In this document: one piece after another, positions 1 to 4,127 of the stretch | How positions within the stretch are numbered: the first letter of the stretch is position 1 | How the letters are laid out: the number at the start of each line of letters is the position of its first letter | Source of the DNA: Bacteroidia bacterium | Lineage (GTDB): Bacteria > Bacteroidota > Bacteroidia > JABDFU01 | Length of the DNA: 5,982 bases | Direction: 5' to 3' | Assembly (NCBI GenBank): GCA_020849195.1 | Contig: JADLGT010000318.1 | Location: forward strand, 1 to 5,982 | Program-made: the position numbers and the translations under genes | The notes under the pieces: generated by a model | The model's input: only the letters and a program-made list of their open reading frames with translations | What the model was told of the DNA's origin: nothing | The model's database searches: none

Positions 1-267
1 CCCACCCCCCGCCAAGCATTTCTTGAATTTCTTAAAAGCCAGGAATCCGAAATCAAAGAGTTGGTAGAGGCGCGCGGCCTTCCCGAAAGATTTATCCGGG
101 GCGAAGTAAAGAAGTTTGTCGATTATTGGACAGAACCCACTGCCAACGGAAAAAGGCAACGCTGGGAGTTGCAAAAGACCTTTGACTATAGGCGCAGATT
201 AGCGACTTGGTTGTTAAAAGCCGATGAATGGAGCAAGGACGCACCGGAAAAAGTAATTAAATTTTAA
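1..267 (+). CDS. C-terminal part of a phage replication-type protein (5' partial)
   Basis: The frame is open from the first base to the TAA at 265-267, giving 88 visible residues, so the true start lies upstream of the window; a TTG at 61 is only an internal codon. The fragment is basic and helical. Its most telling stretch is FVDYWTEP at residues 39-46, followed by an aromatic/basic run ending in RRRLATWL (residues 64-71). I know this YWTE / F-D-x-x-x-RL-x-x-W signature from the C-terminal ends of phage replication or replisome-loading proteins, often preceded by a winged-helix domain that would be outside this window. The position at the head of a cluster containing ninG fits a replication role. 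The next gene begins 6 nt downstream, implying one transcript. The exact family is uncertain because the N-terminal domain is not visible. Confidence 0.6.
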   Translation, partial: PTPRQAFLEFLKSQESEIKELVEARGLPERFIRGEVKKFVDYWTEPTANGKRQRWELQKTFDYRRRLATWLLKADEWSKDAPEKVIKF

Positions 268-273
268 AAAAAT

Positions 274-909
274 ATGTGTGCAAAAATTTACATCCGTGGC
301 GTGGGTGAGGTTGAAATCACCAACGACAAAGCAATCAAATTCAAAGACCAGTGGTATCAAGGATTGCTTAAAGGCCACAAGATTGATCTGGGCGATATTT
401 GTTTCAATGGCGACGACATTAAGGCGGTGAAATTGGACAGCGAGTTAAAAGACGAGGATAAATCCGAATACAATGTCGCCGTGGACGGGATCGAAAAAGA
501 TAAGGTGCGGGCGTTCGAGGGTGAGTTTGAGGCGTGGAAAGAGGCGCACCCCCAATTTACCGAATGGCAGAAGTATCACTTTTTAGAGGAGAAAGGATTT
601 ATCAAAATGGGCGCAACCCGCTCGCTGGACATCGTGCTTACCAAAAACAACAAAGAAAAGCACAAGCAATATCTGGAATACTTAAAACTTTTTAGCAGTT
701 TGCAAACCTTGAAATACTACCGCGAAAAGGCGCAAGCCAACAACGACCCCGACTTTGAGCGCAATAGAATAGCGATGTTTGAGGCAATGAAACAAGGTAT
801 CAGGACGGGGGTTTTTGCAAAGGCCGACCCCATCGCCCAAGAAGCCAAAGCGTTTGATGAGAAGTATGGATTTAATGAGGAGGTGGATGTGAGCAAAATC
901 CCTTTTTAG
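274..909 (+). CDS. Hypothetical phage protein, 211 aa
   Basis: The start is the ATG at 274, preceded by a run of A and no Shine-Dalgarno sequence; the stop is TAG at 907-909. I do not recognise the family. The first ~50 residues look like a small beta-rich domain: IYIRGVGEVEITNDKA, then an aromatic stretch, then a GDI / DDIKAV motif. Residues ~60-211 are charged and mostly helical (EFEAWKEAHPQFTEWQKYHF, then HKQYLEYLKLF), with a basic central part and an acidic C-terminus ending DVSKIPF. There is no signal peptide, membrane segment or catalytic motif. A DNA- or protein-binding accessory of the replication region would suit the position, but that is only inference. It is co-directional and nearly contiguous with both neighbours. 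Confidence 0.75.
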   Translation: MCAKIYIRGVGEVEITNDKAIKFKDQWYQGLLKGHKIDLGDICFNGDDIKAVKLDSELKDEDKSEYNVAVDGIEKDKVRAFEGEFEAWKEAHPQFTEWQKYHFLEEKGFIKMGATRSLDIVLTKNNKEKHKQYLEYLKLFSSLQTLKYYREKAQANNDPDFERNRIAMFEAMKQGIRTGVFAKADPIAQEAKAFDEKYGFNEEVDVSKIPF

Positions 910-910
910 T

Positions 911-1069
911 ATGACCTGCCAAACCTGTAAATACTACCAGCCCGCCCACTACTTAGCCAGCCAGCCCCACCACAAGAAGTACGGCGAGTGTTCCATCAGA
1001 AAAGAACAGCTTATTAGATCAAACCTTCCCGAGTGCGGGAGGTATATAAAAAAACAAAAAAATGATTGA
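911..1069 (+). CDS. Small four-cysteine protein (probable zinc binding), 52 aa
   Basis: This short gene starts at ATG 911, one base after the previous stop, and ends at TGA 1067-1069. The product begins MTCQTCKYYQP and carries cysteines at 3, 6, 27 and 42, giving a CxxC pair followed by GEC and ECGRY. Four well-spaced cysteines suggest one zinc ion. The same architecture (CxxCxxY ... GxC ... C-G-x-Y) recurs in the gene at 1409-1591, so the two look like paralogues. Similar tiny Cys-rich proteins are common in phage early regions, with roles mostly unknown. Its 3' end overlaps the next gene by 8 nt, indicating coupled translation. Confidence 0.7.
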   Translation: MTCQTCKYYQPAHYLASQPHHKKYGECSIRKEQLIRSNLPECGRYIKKQKND

Positions 1070-1385
1070 ACTCTACCTTGCCCTCTTTTTCGCCGCCGCC
1101 TTTTTCACGGGCTATTACGGGGGCAGAAAGCAAAACAACATCTCAAAGGACATCGAGATTTCAAACATCCAATCCGACAACGAGATATACGCCCAAACAA
1201 TAAGGGAATTAAATAGCCGGAACTTTGATTTGCAAGACGAACTAATAACTTTAAAACAAAAAAATGAATCAAGATTACTACCTCGAAAAAACAATCACCC
1301 TAATTATCCAGCACGGGATAGAGAACGCGCCGATCAAGTGCATCAAAGACAACTTCAATGTGATCGAGGCGCAAAACGGAAGTGA
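1062..1385 (+). CDS. Small membrane-anchored coiled-coil protein, possibly frameshifted at its 3' end
   Basis: The start is ATG 1062, inside the end of the preceding gene (ATGATTGA overlap). Residues 3-20 form one hydrophobic helix (ELYLALFFAAAFFTGYYGG region), followed by a basic GGRK and then a polar helix to about residue 67, rich in N, E, L and I with heptad-like spacing. This is the pattern of a single-pass inner-membrane protein with a cytoplasmic coiled coil. From about residue 68 the character changes sharply to Arg/His/Pro-rich sequence that overlaps the better-looking gene at 1264 in another frame. One extra A in the A7 tract at 1258-1264 would end the protein at TGA 1265-1267, giving ~69 residues and an ATGA overlap with the next gene. 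As written, the frame runs to 1385. Function unknown. Confidence 0.6.
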   Translation: MIELYLALFFAAAFFTGYYGGRKQNNISKDIEISNIQSDNEIYAQTIRELNSRNFDLQDELITLKQKNESRLLPRKNNHPNYPARDRERADQVHQRQLQCDRGAKRK

Positions 1386-1422
1386 TATTTTAATCATTAA
1401 GCCAAAAAATGAAGCCAAATAA
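1264..1422 (+). CDS. Small hypothetical protein, 52 aa
   Basis: The start is ATG 1264 after seven A residues; the stop is TAA 1420-1422. The product (start MNQDYYLEKTITLIIQHG, end DILIIKPKNEAK) has a plausible helix followed by two beta strands (FNVIEAQ, DILIIKP), the balance of a small folded domain. The competing frame over the same DNA is Arg/His/Pro-rich and looks non-native, so I favour this frame for 1264-1385. It overlaps the next gene by 14 nt. I recognise no family and see no catalytic motif. The A-rich start context matches its neighbours. Confidence 0.6.
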   Translation: MNQDYYLEKTITLIIQHGIENAPIKCIKDNFNVIEAQNGSDILIIKPKNEAK

Positions 1423-1591
1423 ACAACCTAAATGCGCCGACTGCTCCAAATACATCCCCGAAGGCAAGGGAGAGGGCAGATGCCAAGAGTTTCCCGCTTT
1501 CGTGGCAAGGGAGAAAAACAACGCTTGCGGGTATTATAAGCCGAAAATATACTTGCCGATTAAAAATTCGACCTACGCAAGTCCCGTATAA
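1409..1591 (+). CDS. Small four-cysteine protein (probable zinc binding), 60 aa
   Basis: The start is ATG 1409 after six A residues, within the end of the previous gene; the stop is TAA 1589-1591. Cysteines at 9, 12, 25 and 40 lie in the order CADC, GRC, ACGYY, matching the layout of the protein at 911-1069, so the two are probably paralogues from an old duplication. The middle carries KGEGRCQEFPAFVAREKNNA, typical of small phage Cys-rich proteins. The tail after CGYYKPK is less constrained. A zinc-stabilised fold is likely; the role is unknown. It is the last of four overlapping genes, and the 21-nt repeats begin at its stop codon. Confidence 0.7.
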   Translation: MKPNKQPKCADCSKYIPEGKGEGRCQEFPAFVAREKNNACGYYKPKIYLPIKNSTYASPV

Positions 1592-1652
1592 TGCCTCTGT
1601 AAGCCATTTAAATGCCCTTGTGAGCGTTTGTAATGCGAAAGTTGAGTATTTA
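1590..1652 (+). repeat. Three tandem 21-nt direct repeats
   Basis: Three units begin at 1590, 1611 and 1632, each opening with AATGC and spaced exactly 21 nt apart. Units 1 and 2 share AATGCC, TGT-AGC and a T-rich end; unit 3 is more diverged (AATGCGAAAG, then TTGAGTATTTA). One frame through them reads as heptads (NASVSHL, NALVSVC, NAKVEYL) and stops at TAA 1659. That frame stays open back to 1413 but has no ATG. The repeats could be remnants of a coding repeat or protein-binding sites two helical turns apart in front of the HNH gene. Apart from these repeats, 1592-1672 shows nothing recognisable. Confidence 0.6.
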
Positions 1653-1672
1653 GCCGTCTAACCAATAAAACA

Positions 1673-2176
1673 ATGAAATTTAAGCGGAGGATTTGCAAAT
1701 GCGGAAACAAGGCCGTCCAAAATCGCCGCAAGCATCGTGTTAAACAAGATATTATCGGAAAGAGATTTGGAAGATTAACAGCAATAAAAGTTATAAATCA
1801 AGATTATATTGGCGCAGTTTGGTTATGTAAATGTGATTGTGGAAACGAGATAATGGTTAGAAGAAAATATTTGATTAGTAAAGAAACTGAAAGTTGTGGT
1901 TGTAGATTAAAAGAATCGATGGAAAATGAAAATAATCCGATGTGGAAGGGAGATAAAGTTGGATATTACTCATTGCATACTTGGGTTAAAAATAGGATTA
2001 TTAAACCTAATAAATGTCAGATGTGTAGTAATGTTGGCTTCGTAGAGTTATCTAATATAGGACATACTTATAAGAGAAATTTGACTGATTGGGAATGGTT
2101 GTGCCGTAAATGTCATATGATTAAGGACGGAAGAATGGAAATTATGAAAAAAGGAATTGCAACCCGCAAAAAATAA
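1673..2176 (+). CDS. HNH homing-type endonuclease with a NinG-like N-terminus
   Basis: A 167-aa protein with two parts. Residues 1-18 (MKFKRRICKCGNKAVQNR) closely match the first 20 residues of the NinG-like protein encoded next. From about residue 25 it is a standard phage HNH endonuclease. IIGKRFGRLTAIK opens a domain with WLCKCDCGNEI, RRKYLISKETESCGC (the AP2/NUMOD-like DNA-binding layout). The nuclease domain follows, with CQMC (115, 118), SNIGHTYKRNLTDW, and LCRKCH (144, 147, 148) supplying zinc-site cysteines and probable active-site histidines. Such enzymes nick or cut DNA to spread their own gene. The body is AT-rich compared with its neighbours, a sign of recent transfer. The start is ATG 1673. 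Function is confident; the fused N-terminus is the odd feature. Confidence 0.88.
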   Translation: MKFKRRICKCGNKAVQNRRKHRVKQDIIGKRFGRLTAIKVINQDYIGAVWLCKCDCGNEIMVRRKYLISKETESCGCRLKESMENENNPMWKGDKVGYYSLHTWVKNRIIKPNKCQMCSNVGFVELSNIGHTYKRNLTDWEWLCRKCHMIKDGRMEIMKKGIATRKK

Positions 2177-2241
2177 AAAGTTATGATTAAATTTAGAAAA
2201 AGAAAATGTAGAAAGTGCGGAAATCAGGCAGTTCAAAATCG
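1726..2241 (+). mobile_element. Putative HNH insertion in ninG carrying a replacement 5' end
   Basis: The 29-nt stretches 1697-1725 and 2213-2241 match at 24 of 29 positions and both end in CAAAATCG. The first lies in the HNH gene start, the second in the start of the intact ninG. The interval between them (516 bp) holds the AT-rich HNH body and an AT-rich ninG start. By my count the first 53 nt of the left copy are about 43% G+C, while the corresponding 59 nt of the right copy are about 31%. A simple reading is that the element entered ninG after codon ~18 and supplied a new start so the host gene stayed intact. The boundaries are approximate, and a tandem duplication followed by HNH capture is an alternative. 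Confidence 0.4.
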
Positions 2242-2713
2242 TGCACTTTGCTACCAGTGCATCCTTGCCGATAAAAGAAAAAAGGCCGAAGCCAAACTTT
2301 TATCCAAAGCAAAAAAGAAAGCCCGATTTGAGCAGGGCGAAACCTATCGTAAAAGATTATTCAAGAAAGCGTGGGAATTACAAAGCAAGGCGATGAGGCA
2401 AGCGGCGGCGGATGAGAATGGAAATGTTAAGTGCTACACCTGTTTGAAAGTTATGCGCTGGCAGGATTCGATGATAGGCCATTATTTTCACGGAAAACTT
2501 GATTTTGACGAGCGAAATTTAAGAATACAGGGTGCTTGTTGCAATACTTACAGGCACGGAAACCTTGCAATTTATGCCGAGCGTTTGGTGGAGGAAGGCA
2601 TAGATTTAAAGCAACTGCGCCGTGATGCCGAGATCAAAGGTAATGCTTATTCTATCAGCGAGTTAAAGGAAATAATTGAAAATTATTCATCTCCCGCTTC
2701 AAGGGGCGGGTGA
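2183..2713 (+). CDS. ninG: NinG/Rap-type recombination nuclease
   Basis: A 176-aa protein starting at ATG 2183, six bases after the HNH stop. The N-terminus holds a zinc-ribbon layout with C9/C12 and C23/C26 (RKCGN, CYQC), followed by a long Lys/Arg/Ala-rich helix (residues 31-75). The core matches the NinG family: KCYTC (84, 87), MIGHYFHGK (His 100, 103), DFDERNLRIQG, ACCNTYRHGN (C119, C120, H125), then YAERLVEEGID. In lambda, NinG (Rap) is a Holliday-junction/D-loop nuclease that promotes recombination by the Red pathway; a similar structure-selective role is likely here. Its position after replication genes mirrors the lambda nin region. The first ~20 codons are more AT-rich than the rest and appear replaced (see the element at 1726-2241). 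Confidence 0.85.
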   Translation: MIKFRKRKCRKCGNQAVQNRALCYQCILADKRKKAEAKLLSKAKKKARFEQGETYRKRLFKKAWELQSKAMRQAAADENGNVKCYTCLKVMRWQDSMIGHYFHGKLDFDERNLRIQGACCNTYRHGNLAIYAERLVEEGIDLKQLRRDAEIKGNAYSISELKEIIENYSSPASRGG

Positions 2714-2719
2714 AGATGA
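2687..2719 (+). other. Stem-loop across the ninG stop codon
   Basis: TCATCT (2687-2692) plus CCCGC (2693-2697) can pair with GCGGG (2706-2710) and AGATGA (2714-2719), with the stop codon TGA 2711-2713 bulged out. The G-rich 3' half (2703-2708) can instead pair with TGCCCC at 2734-2739, so two mutually exclusive folds exist. No U-tract follows directly, so it is not a classical terminator. It may protect the mRNA end or tune translation of the next gene; that is inference. Confidence 0.4.
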
Positions 2720-2742
2720 TAAAATAACCCCTTTGCCCCGTA

Positions 2743-2773
2743 AAAATTGGAGAGGAAGTAAAATAAACTTATG
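2743..2773 (+). repeat. Duplicated gene leader, copy 1
   Basis: The 31 nt up to and including the ATG at 2771 match 3041-3068 base for base, except for three extra bases (AGG) in this copy. The shared core is AAGTAAAATAAACTTATG, preceded by AAAATTGGAG. The purine block (GGAGAGGAAG) is ten or more bases from the ATG, further than a normal Shine-Dalgarno. The pair looks like a duplicated translation leader or the edge of a duplicated cassette. Confidence 0.75.
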
Positions 2774-3034
2774 GAAAACAAAATAAATCACTACCCAAGC
2801 GGAGGTAAAGGCGAGACAATAACAACCCTTGTTGAGCGTATTCCCAACGAAACACGCTCGACAGGGAATCAACCAGCCGAGGAGTGGATTGATGTTTTAT
2901 TGCAAGATTTTGCCGATAAGTTCGGAGTAGAATTGAAAAAAGTTTTTTCGTCCTCAACACAAGAAACTGATTTTTTACAGCGAAACATTGATTACATCCG
3001 CGATGTGATTATCCCAACCGCCCGCCAGAAATAA
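2771..3034 (+). CDS. Hypothetical small protein, 87 aa
   Basis: The start is ATG 2771, fixed by the duplicated leader that also precedes the next gene; the stop is TAA 3032-3034. The first ~35 residues are polar and low in structure, and residues 19-33 are encoded by the inverted repeat at 2827-2866. The remainder (EEWIDVLLQDFADKFGVELK, then FLQRNIDYIRDVIIPTARQ) looks like two or three amphipathic helices. I recognise no family. The repeat may have been inserted in frame, lengthening the linker; a shorter protein confined to the helical part is possible but has no obvious start. It sits in the same + strand unit as ninG and the 3066 gene. Confidence 0.6.
   Translation: MENKINHYPSGGKGETITTLVERIPNETRSTGNQPAEEWIDVLLQDFADKFGVELKKVFSSSTQETDFLQRNIDYIRDVIIPTARQK
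2827..2866 (+). repeat. Dispersed inverted repeat, copy 1 (inside a gene)
   Basis: Arm CCTTGTTGAGCGT (2827-2839) pairs with ACGCTCGACAGGG (2854-2866) over all 13 positions, two of them G-U, around a 14-nt spacer (ATTCCCAACGAAAC). Copy 2 at 3343-3380 has the same spacer length and start (ATTCC). Both copies are followed by a similar GGGA-T-AACC string, so homology extends over about 44 nt. A TAA lies just before it at 2820-2822, out of frame here. It could act as an RNA hairpin or as a paired DNA site. Confidence 0.75.
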
Positions 3035-3040
3035 TACTTC

Positions 3041-3068
3041 AAAATTGGAGAAGTAAAATAAACTTATG
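3041..3068 (+). repeat. Duplicated gene leader, copy 2
   Basis: This is the shorter copy of the leader at 2743-2773: identical apart from the loss of AGG, and ending in the ATG of the 3066 gene. Similarity runs a few bases into both genes (ATG followed by AAAAC, with one extra G in copy 1). It supports the chosen starts of both genes. Confidence 0.75.
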
Positions 3069-3338
3069 AAAACTTTAAAGGACTATGAGCAGGAATTTGA
3101 TGATAAATTTTGTTCTAATCTAAATACCTTTTCCGATGATGTTGATTTTAGGAATGATTTAGATATAACGCCAAAAGCAATCAAACAATTCTACCGCCTC
3201 GCCTTTTTCGAGTTGACGGAGGAGATGGTGGGAGATGATACCGAACCGCAAGGTGGAACATATAAGCGGACAATAACTGCGGGAAAAAACGCCGCAAAGG
3301 CCGAAATCCGAGAAAGGATAAAAAAAATGTTGGAGTAA
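3066..3338 (+). CDS. Hypothetical small acidic/helical protein, 90 aa
   Basis: The start is ATG 3066 behind the duplicated leader; the stop is TAA 3336-3338. The product opens MKTLKDYEQEFDDKF, continues through an acidic stretch (DDVDFRNDLD), a helix around IKQFYRLAFFELTEEMVG (residues 39-56), and ends in a basic helix (KNAAKAEIRERIKKMLE). There are no membrane segments and no catalytic motif, and I do not recognise the family. The inverted repeat at 3343 begins four bases after the stop. Its shared leader with the 2771 gene suggests similar expression level and perhaps a common cassette origin, though the two proteins show no clear similarity. Confidence 0.7.
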   Translation: MKTLKDYEQEFDDKFCSNLNTFSDDVDFRNDLDITPKAIKQFYRLAFFELTEEMVGDDTEPQGGTYKRTITAGKNAAKAEIRERIKKMLE

Positions 3339-3342
3339 ATCA

Positions 3343-3380
3343 CCTGTCGGGCGTATTCCAACAAAAACACGCTATACAGG
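3343..3380 (+). repeat. Dispersed inverted repeat, copy 2
   Basis: Arm CCTGTCGGGCGT (3343-3354) pairs with ACGCTATACAGG (3369-3380) around a 14-nt spacer (ATTCCAACAAAAAC). Ten of 12 positions can pair, with a two-base internal mismatch and one G-U. It lies four bases after a stop codon and nine bases before the long stem at 3390. No U-tract follows, so it is a poor intrinsic terminator. Confidence 0.7.
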
Positions 3381-3389
3381 GATAACCCA

Positions 3390-3498
3390 ATCTCCGAAGT
3401 CAATCCGTGGGGGGTGTGAGGTCGCGGTGGTACGCACTCCGAAAGGATATTCCTCTGTTCGAATCAGGGCGCGCCCCTCACGCATTGTCTTCGGAGAT
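3390..3498 (+). ncRNA. tRNA-like structure enclosed in a 29-position stem
   Basis: Bases 3390-3418 pair with 3470-3498: 27 of 29 positions pair (three G-U) with two mismatches (T3400/T3488, C3405/C3483). Inside is a canonical T-arm: stem CTCTG 3453-3457 with CAGGG 3465-3469 around TTCGAAT, a perfect T-loop consensus. It abuts the long stem directly, as a T-arm abuts an acceptor stem, so 3412-3418 with 3470-3476 acts as a 7-bp acceptor. A D-arm-like part (3421-3437) has GTCG pairing with CG-AC around one bulged C and a CGGTGGTA loop. The anticodon arm is replaced by a 3-bp hairpin TCC-GAAA-GGA (3438-3447), then a 5-nt variable region. From 3412 to 3476 is only 65 nt, no CCA is encoded and no anticodon is visible. 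It is therefore not an ordinary tRNA. It ends nine bases before the XF1762 start. Confidence 0.7.
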
Positions 3499-3507
3499 AT
3501 AAAAAAT

Positions 3508-3948
3508 ATGGAAATTAAACCAATTTCTCTAAAATCAGCAAATGAATTTGTCAAAAAATTTCATCGGCATAATGGTTGCACGGCCGGTAATGGCGGCAAA
3601 TTTGCCATTTCGCTATATTATAATAATGAAATGATAGGGGTTGCCATTGCCGGCCGTCCCATTGCGAGGGAATTAAATGATGATGAGTCATTGGAAATTT
3701 TGAGAGTTTGTGTTTTGGAGGGGTATCCAAATGCTTGTTCTATGCTTTATGGAAGATGTGCCAAAATTGCAAAATTGATGGGTTATAAAAAGATTTACAC
3801 ATATAGCTTGAAAACTGAAAGCCAATCGTCTTTAAAAGCTATTGGTGCAAAGCCATTTCCTGTGAGAGGTCATAGCTGGAATAATCGGCCGAACCGTCAA
3901 ATTCAAATGATAAGTTTGTTGGATAAATGGCGGTGGGAATTAGTCTAA
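3508..3948 (+). CDS. XF1762-family protein (GNAT-like fold)
   Basis: A 146-aa protein from ATG 3508. The frame is open further up to a GTG at 3427, but that would translate through the tRNA-like fold, and family similarity begins at MEIKPISL. Conserved landmarks of the XF1762 family are visible in order: FHRHN (18-22), GGKFAISL, MIGVAIAGRPIAR (42-54), LEILRVCVLEG, NACSMLYGR (75-83), YTYSLKTESQSSLKAIGA (97-114) and GHSWNNRPNR (121-130). The family occurs in phages and mobile elements and is predicted to have an acetyltransferase-like fold, with a possible distant link to the phage Mu DNA-modification protein Mom; its substrate is not known to me. The gene is AT-rich compared with the peptidase gene downstream, suggesting separate acquisition. 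The immediately upstream tRNA-like RNA is its most striking context. Confidence 0.8.
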   Translation: MEIKPISLKSANEFVKKFHRHNGCTAGNGGKFAISLYYNNEMIGVAIAGRPIARELNDDESLEILRVCVLEGYPNACSMLYGRCAKIAKLMGYKKIYTYSLKTESQSSLKAIGAKPFPVRGHSWNNRPNRQIQMISLLDKWRWELV

Positions 3949-3961
3949 ATCAAAAAAAATT

Positions 3962-4126
3962 ATGATCATCGGCATTCAAGGCACATTGGGGCAAGGAAAA
4001 ACTACCGCTCTGGTGGCGTTCTCTTTGGATTATAAAACAAAAACCGGACTTCCGATCTACTCTAAATGGCAATCCGACTATCTTCCCCGCGCTTCGGGAG
4101 GCAATTGGGGCGCGGGAAAGATATAA
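3962..4126 (+). pseudogene. N-terminal fragment of a P-loop ATPase
   Basis: ATG 3962 to TAA 4124-4126 encodes 54 residues. It opens MIIGIQGTLGQGKTTALVAF, with a clear Walker A motif (G7-x4-GKTT). It continues with LDYKTKTGLPIYSKWQSDY, as seen at the start of phage/plasmid P-loop proteins of the Zot-like or packaging-ATPase kind. No Walker B, sensor or later motif follows, and the protein stops after LPRASGGNWGAGKI, far shorter than any working ATPase. The inverted repeat at 4128 starts one base after the stop, so the gene appears cut at that point. The start context (a run of A, then TT) is like that of neighbouring genes, so a short peptide may still be made. It overlaps no other supported gene. 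Confidence 0.65.
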
Positions 4127-4127
4127 T

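Noticed and set aside
1590..1652. CRISPR array
   Set aside because: The units are contiguous, imperfect and have no spacers, and no cas gene is present.
2048..2236. Minus-strand reading frames opposite the + strand genes (also 2769-2960, 3191-3403, 3372-3554, 4174-4422, 4759-4974, 4899-5123)
   Set aside because: They lie opposite better-supported genes, show no recognisable domains and have no plausible start context.
2827..2866. Integron attC site or hammerhead ribozyme
   Set aside because: GTTGAGC resembles one attC core half, but the matching RYYYAAC half is not correctly placed and no integrase is present; the hammerhead core CTGANGA is absent.
3343..3380. Intrinsic terminators at the inverted repeats
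   Set aside because: None of the three copies is followed by a U-tract, and copy 1 is within a reading frame.
3412..3480. Ordinary tRNA gene
   Set aside because: The segment is several bases too short, the anticodon arm is only a 3-bp GAAA hairpin, the D-stem has a bulge, and the 3' end reads CTCA rather than CCA.
3390..3498. tmRNA or part of one
   Set aside because: There is no tag reading frame, no pseudoknot region and no alanine-type G3-U70 pair; the whole element is about 109 nt.
3427..3507. Upstream extension of the XF1762 gene from GTG 3427
   Set aside because: It would translate the T-arm and stem of the tRNA-like fold into low-quality sequence, and family similarity starts at the ATG at 3508.
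3508..3948. Calling the XF1762 protein a Mom DNA-modification enzyme
   Set aside because: Only a general fold relationship is plausible; I cannot show Mom-specific residues or a partner gene such as com.
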